Assembly (NCBI GenBank): GCA_964019135.1 | Contig: OZ025257.1 | Coordinates: 16,891,971-16,955,970 of the forward strand | DNA length: 64,000 nucleotides | Source: Arenicola marina | Taxonomy: Eukaryota > Annelida > Polychaeta > Arenicolidae | Direction of reading: 5' to 3' | In this document: piece after piece, positions 1 to 12,205 of the stretch | How the letters are laid out: every line of letters begins with the position of its first letter | Numbering within the stretch: position 1 is the first letter of the stretch | Position numbers and translations under genes: made by a program | The notes under the pieces: generated by a model | What the model was told of the DNA's origin: nothing | What the model saw: only the letters and a program-made list of their open reading frames with translations | Database searches by the model: none

Positions 1-34
1 ATTGGCGCAATAATCTGTTATTTTGGGAAGACAC

Positions 35-244
35 AGTAATGTATTGAATGTTAACATTATGATGTTTAGCGCCGCCAATCGAATTAACCGTCAACTGTAA
101 ATCATGTGATGTGATGTTGCGCATGTGTAGAGGAACGGAAAATAGAACTTGAATGAGCAAGCAAAAAGGCCGGTTGTTTGTCTTGGTTTAATCCGAAAAT
201 ATTAGTGTTCAATCCGTCACTGCGATGTGGAATGATATATTATA
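35..244 (+). repeat. 5' LTR of gypsy-like element A
   Basis: Pairs with 1791-2000 over 210 bases. The ends are TG-type at the left (best seen in the other three LTRs) and TATA at the right, next to the GACAC target duplication. Confidence 0.9.
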
Positions 245-1790
245 TTTGGCGAAATTTAATTATGGCAACAAGTGTAGCAATTGAACTTGGTGGAGTTAGT
301 CCATTTACTTGCAAAGGCGAATCTACAACTGCAGGCCAGCGTTGGGACCGGTGGCTACGATCGTTCAGACTCTATTGTGACGGGACAGGAGTAACGGACA
401 AGAAGCAAAGGCGTGCATTGTTGTTACATAGTGCTGGTGTAGAAATTCAAGATATTTTTTCACGCTGAACGACACAGGTGAAGATAATGACTTTGACAAG
501 GCAACCGAGGTGTTAAATCACTATTTTAAACATCAAGTGAATGCACCATATGAACGTTATGTATTCAAGCAAATGATTCAGCATCCCCGTGAAACAGTGG
601 ATCAGTTTGTAACAAGGTTGCAACAAAGAGCCGTTTGTTGTGAATATGGATCACAGACCTCCGAACAAGTGCGCGACCAAGTAATTCGTGGATGTATGTC
701 TACTCAACTACGTCGGAAGTTATTAAAAAAGGGTCAAAACCTGACTCTAACTCAAACGCAAGATATAGCTTGAGCTTGGGAAATGGCCAATTCTCAGGCG
801 GAGAAGATAGGGGAATCCAGGCATGATCAGGTGAATAATGTGAATTTTAAACAAAGGAGTCAAGTGAAGGAATCGCCAAAACATCTGTGTTTTCGCTGTG
901 GACGTGACGATCACTACAGCAAGGATCCAGCATGTCCAGCTCGTGATAAAATTTGCAGACGATGTAACCAAAAGGGTCATTTTTCCGTCAGATGTAAGAC
1001 GAGAAGCAGGCATTATGATACCAGAACAGCGCCAACAACTAACTTCCAAGGCAGAAGGTACAGTAATCAAGTCAACCATGTAGAAAGTGACAATTCTGAT
1101 GAATATGCATTTACTGTATCTGATAGCACATGTGAGAAAATAACTGTTAATACAGGTGGCATAGATATTGACATGATTATTGACTCTGGTGCTTCAACGA
1201 ATGTAATTGATAAAGAGATGCGGGGACGCTTGAAACGTAAGAAAATAAGGTGTGTTTCATCTCTTTGTTAGAACAAACTGTACCCATATGGATCATCTGA
1301 ACCTTTGAAGGTATTAGCTCGTTTTTTTGCAGACACCAAAGTAAATCCGGAATTGAGTATCAAGACAGAGTTCTTGGTGATTGATGGATGTGGCCAACCA
1401 CTTCTTGGGTGTGACACAGCTAGAGAATTGGGAATACTGAAGATTGTCAATTCTGTAAGTGACTACAGTGAACCGATGAGTAAATACAAAGACTGTTTTT
1501 AAGGTGTAGGTAGATTACATGATTATCAACTCAAGATACATGTTGATGAGAATAAATACACGAGTCAGAAGTCTTCCTAAAAGATTATTAAGTAATGTGT
1601 GCATAAATTAAATGTTTGTGCATTGGTGATGGATAGTGAAGTTGCCAAGATGTTATGGAAATCTTAGTCTTGATTGTAATGCTAAAGGGTTTAAGTGTGT
1701 GAAACAATTACACATATTTCATCTTTTGTAAACTGATCTTTAATGACTGATATAGATTCGACATATCAAGTATTTGAAAAAAAGGAGCAA

Positions 1791-2000
1791 TGTAATGTAC
1801 TGAATGTTAACATTATGATGTTTAGCGCCGCCAAGCGAATTAACTGTCAACTGTAAATCATATGATGTGATGTTGCGCATGTGTAGAGGAATGGAAAATA
1901 GAACTTGAATGCGCAAGCAAAAAGGCCGGTTGTTTGTCTTGGCTTAATCCGAAATCATTAGTGTTCAATCCGTCACTGCGAAGTGGGATGATATATTATA
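1791..2000 (+). repeat. 3' LTR of gypsy-like element A
   Basis: Begins TGTAATGTAC and ends just before GACAC at 2001. It matches 35-244 along its full length. Confidence 0.9.
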
Positions 2001-2545
2001 GACACCGTAAATACAACTGCGTTCCAATAAGTATCATGTTGCACCACACCACGGTGGCCTAACCAATTGTACAAGGCCTAGGTTGGTTACTATACTTAAA
2101 TCTGAATCTAAATATATTCTAAATCTTTTAAACTCATAGCCGTAGTTCACATGACACGGTCACACGTACACGTAAACATGAAACATTTATTTCGATGGTA
2201 ATAGCCGTATTTTATTGACCAGAACATAATTAAGTTATAGTTTTACGCATTCCTCTGCATGCAGCTACAAGTTGATTTCAACCGTGAAACCCCATATATA
2301 TATATGTTAGACAATGTTAATCAAACATAATATATATATATTAAATGTTTGCATGCAACATAATTATATCAATACCAGTCTTGTTAGGCTACAATTTCGT
2401 CCAACGAAAGGGTTGTGTCTACATTATTCTAGGAACTTTTTCATCTATATAGCATATTCCTTAATGCCGCAAGTTGGACCCACGGCGACCTATCTAACAA
2501 CATCCGGGGTTGGAAACGAGTCACGCGGACTGGTAGTTTCTTTAA
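2001..2545. other. AT-rich spacer 3' of methyltransferase pseudogene A
   Basis: No gene seen. 2006-2450 matches the spacer at 23595-23945 (beside another methyltransferase copy), so it belongs to the repeated unit. It contains short TA runs (2291-2305, 2330-2341). Confidence 0.6.
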
Positions 2546-3000
2546 GGGATAAAATACGGATTTATCCTGCCCACTGAAAACCTTCCGGTCGATAGTTGCA
2601 CTGAAATATCTCGATGACCTTTCCTGCCACCGGGCTTTGTCCGGGTAGATGTCCAGCAGGACGATATTGTCCATGCTGGCCATCTGCCGGAAGTTATTGC
2701 AGTCCGCGAGACACACGGGGTTCCTGTGGCCCCCGTCGATGGTTATGGCGTCACACTTGACAGGGTTTGCCATGTGGGTCTGAGCGGGCCTACTAGACAC
2801 TCGGGCCGGCTGGGTGGCAAGCCTAGGACGTTGGAAGCCAAAGCCGCCGTGTTCGGCAAGTGACCAAAGAGACCGGTGCTGTACAGATACAGGACGCCGA
2901 GGAGAACGAGGGCTGGGGAAAGCCACAGACAGGCCCTCTTGGAGAGACGCCATTTGAAACTGTGAGGGTCACGTCGGCCTAAACTTGGCTCTTGCATCAT
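2546..3000 (-). pseudogene. Membrane methyltransferase pseudogene, copy A (internally deleted)
   Basis: Reads from ATG-ATG at 3000 on the minus strand. The first 80 or so codons match the intact copy at 31705-32649, including the membrane segment (ACLWLSPALVLLGVLYLY). Roughly 110 codons are then missing. They include the entire SAM-binding motif I, and the sequence resumes in another frame at CDAITIDGGH. A further stretch near the C terminus (the GDVWESAKRAG part) is also lost. The join lies at a short TGG/CAAACC overlap, which suggests a deletion by microhomology. It cannot make a working enzyme. Copy B at 57902-58356 shares these deletions, so they predate the block duplication. Confidence 0.85.
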
Positions 3001-3330
3001 ATTGAATAACACACATATTTCTTGATCAAATTCGTCAATCCTTATGACATGGATGTAACATAGGATAAATAGAGGGCAGCGGATTGTATAACAAAAGCAA
3101 CGATCGACACCATAAGCACAGTCAGTGCCGTCAATAACACGTAAATCCCACACACAGGGCAATTACGATTCCATTCGTATGTTATACCTTCGGCTGCGAC
3201 ATGCGATGATGGACGAACCGTCACGCAGACACTGGTGGAGGAGGCACAAAAATCAGACAACAGGCGTGGCTCCGCAGACATATTACAATGCCCAAAACAC
3301 TGAAATACCACATTGAGCCACTCTGCCATC
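3001..3330 (-). repeat. Methyltransferase upstream module, copy A
   Basis: Matches the sequence upstream of the other methyltransferase copies (24971-25320, 32650-32835, 58357-58820) and three orphan copies (20255-20640, 28021-28400, 52938-53280). On the minus strand it holds an 80-100 bp stretch before the ATG, then a part with CACGTG-like and TATA-like words in less decayed copies. It is probably the 5' UTR and promoter of the gene. About 3045-3190 on the minus strand also reads as a hydrophobic run (see findings). Confidence 0.65.
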
Positions 3331-4090
3331 GTCAAAACAAATAACATGTAGCAAGTATACAGTAGGATAAGCTAAATGAGTGTTGATGGAGTCGATAGAA
3401 GACTGCTGAAAGCAAATTAAAGCAGCCCATTATTGTCTCAAACTGTATCTATTTGATTTCAAATGCTCATGATTGATGCTTCTGTGTAATTATGTTTCTC
3501 TTGCGATTGTATGCAACCAAATTTCTTGGTGAAATCTATTATTTGGGGGATAGAGACGCGTCAGTTACATTTTTAGATATACTCGCTGCATATTGCATAA
3601 TCTATTTGATAATTAATTCATCCACACATTGGTTTATTGCTGCCAGTCAGTTTCATTCGAATTATGTTCCTATTCACTTCTATTTTACTACTTTACGATG
3701 TACAAAACGGCGTTTTCGCCTAAAAAGGGTTTTTTGTGTTTATTTTATATATTTGTTTTATTATTTCTAATAATAAGAGGGCAGTACATAACTACGCCCC
3801 AATGACGGCACATATGAAAAAGACCTTAAAAAGCGAAGAAAATAGAAACAAAACACGTACACAGAAAGCACGTACACAGAGGGGTTTGCTCTCTGCTCAG
3901 CTGAAGCCTTTTCACCTATCGATATGGAATTTTAACATTCGTCGTTCTTTTGCCACCATAAGTTCTATATTCTTAAAATAATATATATATTTAACCCAGC
4001 CTAAAGTGGTTATGATGTTGCCCTTATTTCTGCATGAGTGAGCATATTGCTTGGCTAACATAATTAGACTATTGCTTACTACCGAAGCCT
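3331..4090. other. AT-rich sequence of unknown nature, shared with copy B
   Basis: No gene or known repeat recognised. It is present almost unchanged at 58821-59580. Short open frames exist, but the differences between the copies show no coding bias. Confidence 0.4.
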
Positions 4091-5340
4091 TTTCACTTCA
4101 AAAAAATACCATTTTCTTGTCTAAGTTTATCTCCAAATTATGATCTCACATGTACAAAGTAAAATCCGACCAAAACTGTTGAATGTATTTGCGTTCCCAA
4201 AAAAGATATTCTTGTCAGTTTCACTGAAGCTATTACACCAAATGCAATGATCATTCCACTCAATAATCCATTTCTTTAACCAGTATTTGTGGACTAAAAT
4301 GTTGTTAAGAAATTTGTATTGGAAGATACGTGACTTAACGTCAGTGAATAAATTAAACAGTAACAGATAAGCACTCTCATAATATTCTGAATCTAATTCA
4401 CAAAATAGTGTCCAAATCTTTGGTTTCTGTATCTTTGAATCAACTAAGCTGGTTTTCATACAGTTATATAGTATCTTAGGGTTCTACGATTCTAGTGTAT
4501 ATACATTATTATTAAAAACAAACTGTAGAGGTTCAATTTCATTTTGTACCGGTATCTCTTCTACATTTGCTGATAATTTTAGTATAAAGATAGACTTGAC
4601 GAGCGTATACCAGTTGAACAATTCTGATTGAGACACACCTCGTTCGTGCCACACTTGAAACGGTATCACCTTATTTGTGTCATCAAAAATATCCTGAATG
4701 CGATGCATGCCATTCCCATGCATTTCCAAATAGGTCGATTTGTTGTTAATTTTTACATTTTTGTTTTACCATATATATTGGTAATTCTCGAAAGTTATAA
4801 AAGGCCTACAAACAAGCAAAATAGTCAGTGATTATATATCCGGCGTAAAATGAATGCTATAATTTGAACAGCTATTACATCCAGATCCATTTTATACCAA
4901 GCGGTTTTGAATCTTCTCCTCTACTAGTGCCCAGTCACATAGCTTCACATTTCTTGTTTGTTTGTCTTTAATCTACTAAACGGGCCGAACTCTTTTACCA
5001 CATTTAATAACTTTCTTTCACGTCTGCCACTAGGCTATCTGTGTCATCTGCGTAATGCAACAACCTAAGTTCCTCCCCTTCTATCATTATACCTTTTGTT
5101 TCACCATCTTGTCTTATTTTTGATGATACGATCTCTGCACAAATTATAGGGATATGGATATGGAGAGAGGGGGTCCCGTTGTCTCACTCCTCTTCCCACT
5201 TCAAATCTCGGCGAAGTTTGTCCTTTATTGATTGTGCAGCTAGAAATATTGTTATGACATATCGAGATCCATTTCCTAAAATTCATGCCAAAGTTAAACT
5301 TAGTTAAGTTAATAAAGTCTTCATGTAAGTCACTTCCCTT
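4091..5340 (-). mobile_element. Tx1/L1-type LINE fragment A1
   Basis: Minus strand. 5286-5110 encodes the reverse-transcriptase part with GQTSPRFEVGRGVRQRDPLSP, the L1/Tx1 motif before the catalytic site. 5080-5000 encodes the catalytic YADD block (LLHYADDTDSLVAD in the sister copy). The frame then jumps at about 4890 to the C-terminal domain at 4729-4127, which ends in a cysteine-rich IEWNDHCIWCNSFSET segment, as in L1 ORF2 after the RT. The thumb/connection region present in fragment A2 is missing here. There are several frame breaks; it is a dead fragment. It lies head to tail with A2. Confidence 0.8.
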
Positions 5341-5399
5341 TAGTAGTTCATGTTGATATCATTTCAGAAGAACAAAAATATATGTGCTAAAAAAAAACA

Positions 5400-7870
5400 T
5401 GACTCATTATAACAAGGAAGTTAACGATACGTGAACATTATGGACTGTTCAATGTATTTGCATTCCCAAAAAAGATATCCTTGAGTTTCACTGAAGCTAT
5501 TACACCAAATGCAATGATCATTCCACTCAATAATCCATTTCTTTAACCAGTATTTGTGGACTAAAATGTTGTTAAGAAACTTGTATTTGAAGATACGTGA
5601 GTTAACGTCAGTGAATAAATTAAACAGTAACAGATAAGCACTCTTATAATATTCTGAATCTAATTCACAAAATAGTGTCCAAATCTTTGGTTTCTGTATC
5701 TCTGAATCAACTAAGCTGGTTTTCATACGGTTATATAGCATCTTAGGGTTCCACAATTCTAGTGTATATAACGATTCTAGTTTATATAACTGTAGAGGTT
5801 CAATTTCATTTTGTACCGGTATCTCTTCTACATTTGCTGATAATTTTAGTATAGAGATAGACTTGACGAGCGTATACCAGTTGAACACTTCTGATTGAGA
5901 CACACCTCGTTCGTGCCACACTTGAAACGGTATCGCCTTATTTGTGTCATCAAAAATATCCTGAATGCGATGCAAGCCATTCCCATGCATTTCCCAATAG
6001 GTCGATTCGTTGTTAATTTTCACATTTTTGTTTTACCATATATATTGGTAATTCTCGAAAGTTAAAAAAGGCCTACAAACAAGCAAAATAGTCAGTGATT
6101 ATATATCCGGCGTAAAATGAATGCTATAATTTGAAAAGCTATTACATCCAGATACAGAATGACCCCCCAGATCCATATTTGACCCCTTATTTGCATATTG
6201 GATATTATTTCTCAACAGAGAAAATGGACTAACGGCCTTGGTAACTCGCGTTCGGGTTTAGAAATCAATCATTGTCTTTCCTTTACTAGTTTTGTTACTT
6301 TTGCTATATTATTGCCACGGTAAAAACCGTTCCAACTATTGACAGCAGCGCTTGATCACAAAAATTGCTCAACTGCTGAACGCTTATATCTGGACACTCT
6401 TACAAATCATAACGGCCCGCTGTTCGGTATGGACGCCTTATGAGATATTACGAAAAGTGCATTTTTGTTATCGCTTCAGCAGCTAGATGTGATGGTATTC
6501 TCAAACCCAAATGCGACATCTATATACTGGCACGTTGGTAACCAAATAGCAAAAACCTTCTCGTGACAAGGGCATATGCTCAGCCGGTTGTTGTTCGCCA
6601 CGTGCATCAGGGAAAACATTTATGTGCTCTCCGATGCGTACTGTTCATGAATTTTGCCAGGACGACCAGACTTGAAACTGTATCACCTTATTTCTGTCGT
6701 CAAAAATATCCTAAATGCGATGCATGCCATTCCCATGCATTTCCCAATAGATCGATTTGTTGTTAATTTTCACATTTTTGTTTTACCATATATATCTATT
6801 TGCCGGATCAGGGTCTTCCTTCTTTACTGCAGCCTACGATTTGACCATCTCAACATAGTATTGCTGATTGTGATTCATTTTTTTTTATCTATAAAGGACT
6901 CATCATAATTACAGTATATTAGCATATTGAAGTTCAGATTTAATCTTTGCATGTTATGATCCCAGAGTTTTCCATATATTGCTTTCAGTGAATAAATACC
7001 GTCACACCCAGGCTACTCTTGTGAAAATTATCGACCTTAGGTGCGGGGCGTTTAATGCTCCATTTTCAATAGTGTCTACAAGGGTGTCTCTCTTTATTTT
7101 TTCATTTTTACCATTCCATATGAAGTGAAATGTAATTTTGTTAATTTGTTTAATTGTGTCTATATCCAAAACAGCGTAGAAAACATAAACTGGAATTTTG
7201 ATATTAGATAGGTTTCTATAATTTGTATTTTACCTAATACAGTGATGTTCGCCATAAGATTAATTTCTTCATGTATGTTATCCTATTTGTTAGATTTTTA
7301 TCATAGCCAGCTGCATTGTCGCGCGATATGTAGATATTTTTTATAATAAATGATGAATATTTTCATTGGCTCATTAGTCCATTTTATACCAAGCGGTTTT
7401 GAATCTTCACCTCTACTAGTGCCCAGCCACATAGCTTCACACTTCTTGTTTGTTTATCTTTAAGCCACTAAACGGACCGAACTCTTTTACCACATTTAAT
7501 AACTTTCTTTCACGTCTGCTACTAGGCTATCTGTGTCATCTGCGTAATGCAACAACCCAAGTTCCTCCCCTTCTATCATTATACCTTTTATTTCACTATC
7601 TTGTCTTTTTTTTGATGATACGATCTCTGCACAAATTATAGGGATATGGATATGGAGAGAGGGGGTTCCGTTGTCTCACTCCTCTTCCCACTTCAAATCT
7701 GGGCGAAGTTTGTCCTTTATTGATTGTGCAGCTAGAAATATTGTCATAAAATATCGAGATCCATTTCCTAAAATTCATGCCAAAGTTAAACTTAGTTAAT
7801 AAAGTTAATAAATTCTTCGTGTAAGTCACTTCCCTTTAGTAGTTCATGTTGATATCATTTCAGAAGAACA
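5400..7870 (-). mobile_element. Tx1/L1-type LINE fragment A2
   Basis: Minus strand, longer sister of A1. 7829-7600 is the RT segment KWISIFYDNISSCTINKGQ and the RGVRQ box. 7600-7480 has the catalytic LLHYADDTDSLVAD block. 7400-6900 is the thumb and connection region (for example GKIQIIETYLISKFQF) in interrupted frames. 6023-5421 is the C-terminal domain as one 200-residue open stretch with WNDHCIWCNSFSETQGYLFWECKY, typical of the L1/Tx1 C terminus (zinc-knuckle-like, ending LFWECKY). 6160-6660 between them is foreign and includes a scrap of the other LINE family. Not active. Confidence 0.8.
6560..6660 (+). mobile_element. Small LINE reverse-transcriptase scrap (second family)
   Basis: Matches the LLFALYIS...MLSE block seen at 21600-21700 and 54570-54660 (cagccggttgttgttcgcc, then ctctccgatgcg). 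6628-6665 serves as a paralogous empty site for the transposon at 39258-48600. Confidence 0.55.
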
Positions 7871-9295
7871 AAAATAGAATAACGGTCTTGACAACTCGTG
7901 ACCGAGTCTATAAGTCAAAGCTAAATGTTAGCTACATATATACAAGCAGCAGAACAATTTCGATACGCTTGAGCTGAGAAAAAAAAAAGACTCATTATTA
8001 CAAGCAAGTTAGCGATACGTGAACATTATCGTCAAGCATAATTGACACAACCTTGATCACCAGGCACTCCGCCTTCATTGTGCTTTAAGTCGGGTTGTTC
8101 GATCTAGAGCATTAAAATTTCTTCTGTGAGTTGCGTTTTTGTTTCATTTATTTAACGTGAAACTGCAAAAGTAAAAATGCTGATATTGACACACGTGAAC
8201 ACTTTATAAGTCAAATATCATTTATTTAATCCCATATAAGCAAATGTCAAACTAATGACAAGATGCCCATGCAGACTAAGTAATACAATGATACACAAGT
8301 AAATTAGCAGATATCGTTAGTAAATCTTAGATATATTCAAACCCAAAACTAATCAATATATATTTGATCCCGCAATCATGTGAAAATATAGATGACATTT
8401 TTCAAAACTGCAATTTTATCAACACTAGACAACAGAAAACCAGCGGCTCCCTCCCCACTTCCGCTATGTAGGTCGCACTCTCTTGTAATTTCACTGCGAC
8501 CTTATTTTACAACATTTACATTCATCAACGTCTGATACTAGTTAACACATGATATTTAGCTTACACTAACACATGGCACAGCATACAGCCTATAGCACTC
8601 CACCCAGCACACATCGTAATGTTTAAACCATATGGGTTCTCTCTCTGCTTTCTATTAGCAGGTGCCCATATATATACGGCCTCCACGAACACTTTCAAGA
8701 ACACTCAAATACTACAAATACTGTCAACTCATGCTCATCTGTGACACAATGAATTATAAAATCATCTGTTCCTCTCTGCCCGACCTTTTCCGGGACCACA
8801 TCCTTTAAAACCACATGCCAAATACAACAAGTATAACTTGGCTATTCGGCCTCTTCTCAAGACACGCTCTTAACAGGAAACATACAACAAACACGACTGA
8901 TATTCTGTTCACTGATATGACAATCATATATGTCCCGCCGTAATAGTCATGACACTGTTTTCACAATGTTTCACCAAATTAGAATGAGCAAATCGGTACC
9001 GCAATACGTTTAGAAAGCGGTGTGCCCTTCAATGCGAGTAATACAACTTAACCATGTATATGCAACAAACACAACCAAGCCCAAGCGATTGATCCGGCTA
9101 GAAAACTGGGTCGCTGAAATTACATTAGACATAGCACAAAACTGGCAAACATGCAAATCGCTGTGCAATGACGAAGGTGTAACATAGATAGCTTTCACTC
9201 TGACAGAAGGCATACACAAAGCGGAGAAAAGAGCTTTGGGGGTTCTCAAAAAGACAACAAACTGTATTCTCAAACCCAAATGCGATATCTATTAT
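7871..9295. repeat. Dispersed spacer repeat (R3) and flanks
   Basis: 8230-8900 matches 30100-30800 closely, and in shorter form 21100-21300, 22250-22450, 53690-54060 and 63700-64000. Landmarks are the words gcggctccctccccacttcc and gtaggtcgcactcttgtaattt. No coding potential is seen. 8900-9295 also matches the family near 30720-30850 for part of its length. Confidence 0.6.
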
Positions 9296-9470
9296 GCTGG
9301 CACGTTGGTAACCAAATAGCAAAAACAGGGCATATGCTCAGCCGGCTGTTGTTCGCCACGTGCATCAGGGTAAACATTGATAAGCTCTCCGATGTGTACT
9401 GTCCATTAATTTTGCCATGACGACCTCTGCTCTAACTGCGACATGTCGGCATTCTGAGTCGGAACCAGAG
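9296..9470 (+). mobile_element. LINE reverse-transcriptase scrap
   Basis: Same family as 21330-21800: the stretch coding LLFA..S..M.SE (gctgttgttcgccac, gctctccgatgtgtactgtcc) and the following gcgacatgtcggcattctg. Too decayed to read as protein. Confidence 0.55.
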
Positions 9471-10147
9471 TTAGAATACATTTATTTGACTAAGAAAAAC
9501 ATATGTGCAACAAGGTTACATTTCATGACCGACTTAACTAAAGAAATAACGTGATCGGGAAACTCGCATTAAGGACCGGAAGGCCGCTGTCGTGCCAGCC
9601 ACCCTGATTCAAGAAAAAACATAATTGAACTAAGAGGTCAACAATTAGTGCAAAGAAACCTAAAACTCAACTACTGGCATATGGAAAATAATGCAAACAG
9701 GTGAACATGAGAAACCTTGTAATATAATCAATAAACATAATTCCTAATAATAATAATCATTTAATCCCGTATCATTGGTCTTTTTGGGCTTATTTTAATG
9801 GCAAATTATTTACGATACACGTTGGCAAATATAGCAGTTGACATGTGAACCTTCACAGTTGTACAATCCTACCAGATAATACTTGACATATAACGTGACG
9901 CCCTTCAAACTATGCTTAAAATCGTTTCTCTCACAATCAGATGCAGTAAATTCTGCCAGCAATAGCTTTGTCATGACTCGCCATTGTGCATTTCAGTACT
10001 TTTGCTTAACTTAGATGATTCGCCATACTACCAGGAAGAGCTGCTAACTTTGGCAGAAGTCAACAACACTGCATTACAGAGCTTGTCCTAGGCATCCATA
10101 GTAGAATATACTCTGATGCCACAAGTAGGAGTTGAGCCCACATCGAT
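9471..10147. other. Spacer 3' of methyltransferase copy D
   Basis: No gene seen. 10010-10147 resembles the sequence 3' of the intact methyltransferase (about 31560-31700), for example tctgatgccacaagtag, so it is part of the duplicated unit. Confidence 0.45.
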
Positions 10148-11129
10148 TTAAGTGACAACGCCCAGGCTTGGAACCGAGTCACGAGGAGTGATAAAATAAG
10201 GATTTAATCTCCCCACTGAAAACCCTTGCTTGCTTTTTGGTTCATAGTTGCACTGGAATATCTCGATGATCTGCCCTGCCCTCTTCGCTGACTCCCAGAC
10301 GTCGCCCAACTTCTTCATCCACCCGTACCTGTTATCCGGGTAGTTGTCCAGCAGGATGATGTTTTCAACGCTGGCCATCTGCCGGAAGTTATTGAGGTCC
10401 GAGAGACATACGGGGTTCGTGTGGCCCCCGTCGATGGATATGACGTCACACTTGACTGCGGGGTTTGCCTGGCGGAACGCGGGAAGCGATGTCGTGGAAT
10501 CGCCCCACGTGACCGTCAATCTCCCTGGAAACCGTTGCTGTAGGTACACCGCCATCGGATGAGCGTATTTATGTTTACCGAGGTCGAAGGAGTACACAGT
10601 GGTGTTGGGGTTCGCCTGTAGCCACATAAAACTACTATGGCCACCATTAAACCCGGTCTCACACACTGTCCTGACTAACGGCGCGCGGACTATGTGGTAA
10701 TAAGCGATAAACTCCTCTATGAACTCTGCACTTGTGCCCTCCTTTATGCCACCCACCGATTTCAGCCTTTCATTAAACAGATCGTACTCTCGTTGGAACG
10801 GTTCCGGGAAAGGCGAATCCTTGTCAACGTTGTTGAATAAATTCTGACAATGCGTCAAACCGTTCGGTACAAAAGAGAAGATATCATCCCAGTTCCATGT
10901 TTGTCTGAGCGAACTGATTAGACCCTCGGTTCGGCTGGGTGGCCGGCCTAGTACGATCGAATCCAAGGGCGCCTTATTTCGGGAATAACCATTGTGAACC
11001 GTTCTGTACAGATACAGGACGGCGAGGAGGACGAGGGCCGGGAAGACAAGCCACAGACGGACTCTTTTGGGGCGACGCCATTTTGAACTGTACGTAGCAG
11101 GTTTTGCCCGAGCTTGGCGCCTGCATCAT
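10148..11129 (-). pseudogene. Membrane methyltransferase, copy D (early frameshift)
   Basis: Minus strand. 10966-10148 is open for 272 codons and carries the whole methyltransferase domain: motif I TVCETGFNGGHSS, the acidic YSFDLGKH, TVTWGDS and CDVISIDGGH. Upstream, the membrane anchor is readable (LWLVFPALVLLAVLYLY), but one extra A just after the ninth codon from the ATG at 11129 (GGCAAAACC against GGCAAACCC) shifts the frame. If translated at all, it could only start internally at 10966, giving a soluble form without anchor. The normal stop is also lost, adding about 12 residues (PRDSVPSLGVVT). Otherwise very close to the intact gene at 31705, so recently inactivated or mis-sequenced at one base. 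Confidence 0.8.
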
Positions 11130-12205
11130 GTCGAATAACGGCCTTCTATTCCTTGGTTATCTGGCCCTGGCTTAGCCCGAGCCGAGGTATCAGTCCGCAC
11201 GAACGGCCACCGGCGGGCCGGCAGGCGGGTTAGACAGTCCTCGGTGCAATTTGGCTCAGCCGCCGTCGCCGCTCCCCAGACCTCGTAACCCTCGTGACGG
11301 GAAACGGGATGTGAGAGTTGGGGGCGCGGAAAGGTCGGTAGGTGTATGCTGGTCTATGCCAGCCTAGGTTGGTATGTATGGGATTGGCGGGCAAGAAGGA
11401 TTCGAACGGGAAGAGCACACTGTTCCAGTCTAGTCACGGCCGTCTCGGGGAGTCGCTAGGTGCCGAGGCGTTACCCGGTAGACGTCCGGTGCTAGGCCGA
11501 TGCCTGATATTTGGCGCCTGGCGTTCTATTTCGTATGGTGTGCTTGCTTTTCTTGCGGCTTCAAAGTCCTCGTTCCTCCTAAGCCCGGGTTAACGATTGT
11601 ACCGTATTAGCCACTCGGCAACCGTGTTATGGTATGATTAAGTCAACGCTTTGCCGGTCGGTCAGTTTTGTGGCCAAGTAGATGTGCCTGATAATCGGGC
11701 AAAGTCCAGCTATGGGTTTTTATGAAGAAATTTCGTCATATGTCAGTTGGTCGTGTTTGTATATTTGTATGTCTGCTTCACGAAAAAACGGGAAGTCTTC
11801 TTGTGACCTAACGGCTGCATACATCGGTTCGCAGTCTTTAGTATCTAATAGCTAGGCAATAGGGCTACATCATTCTCGTCACCCAGATTCAAAGGTCAAA
11901 CGTCAAGGTCACAGCGATTTTTTTGAAAAAATAACTAAAAACGCTTATATCTCTGTTAATATTGATGCTACAGATCTCTGGTCAGTTTCAAAATGTGCTA
12001 TCATTCAAGGCGCAATTTTCAGGTATTGTTTACTTTTTGATGCGTAATAGTCATTTTCGAGTAAAATGAGGTCATACGTTTTGCGGAAAACGCACTAATT
12101 GACCTCTGTCAGTTTTCTCGCTTTTGGGCACTTTTGCCATCAAGCTATCGCTATGATGTTCCAATATGAATTGTGTCGAATCTTAGAGTTTTCTGATGCG
12201 TCCCG
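11130..12205. other. GC-rich then AT-rich non-coding stretch upstream of copy D
   Basis: 11150-11600 is GC- and CpG-rich and does not match the upstream modules of the other copies, so copy D has a different 5' flank. Small open frames there look like chance. 11640-12200 shows no recognisable feature. Confidence 0.4.

Larger units (their letters stand above)
35..2000 (+). mobile_element. Ty3/gypsy-like LTR retroelement fossil, copy A
   Basis: A short LTR element with 210-bp LTRs at 35-244 and 1791-2000, flanked on both sides by the 5-bp target duplication GACAC (30-34 and 2001-2005). Parts recognised on the + strand are a gag region of the K02A2.6-like gypsy type (about 260-780), two CCHC zinc knuckles (about 890-1000) and an aspartic-protease part with DSGAST (about 1180-1200). 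It is broken, with a few breaks, and looks like a small derivative of a larger parent. The two LTRs differ at about 12 of 210 positions, so it is not very recent. The same insertion, in the same place, is in copy B at 55413, so it predates the block duplication. Confidence 0.88.

Noticed and set aside
3492-3981. Two overlapping plus-strand frames conserved between blocks A and B
   Set aside because: The blocks are nearly identical throughout; the few differences include amino-acid changes with no coding bias.
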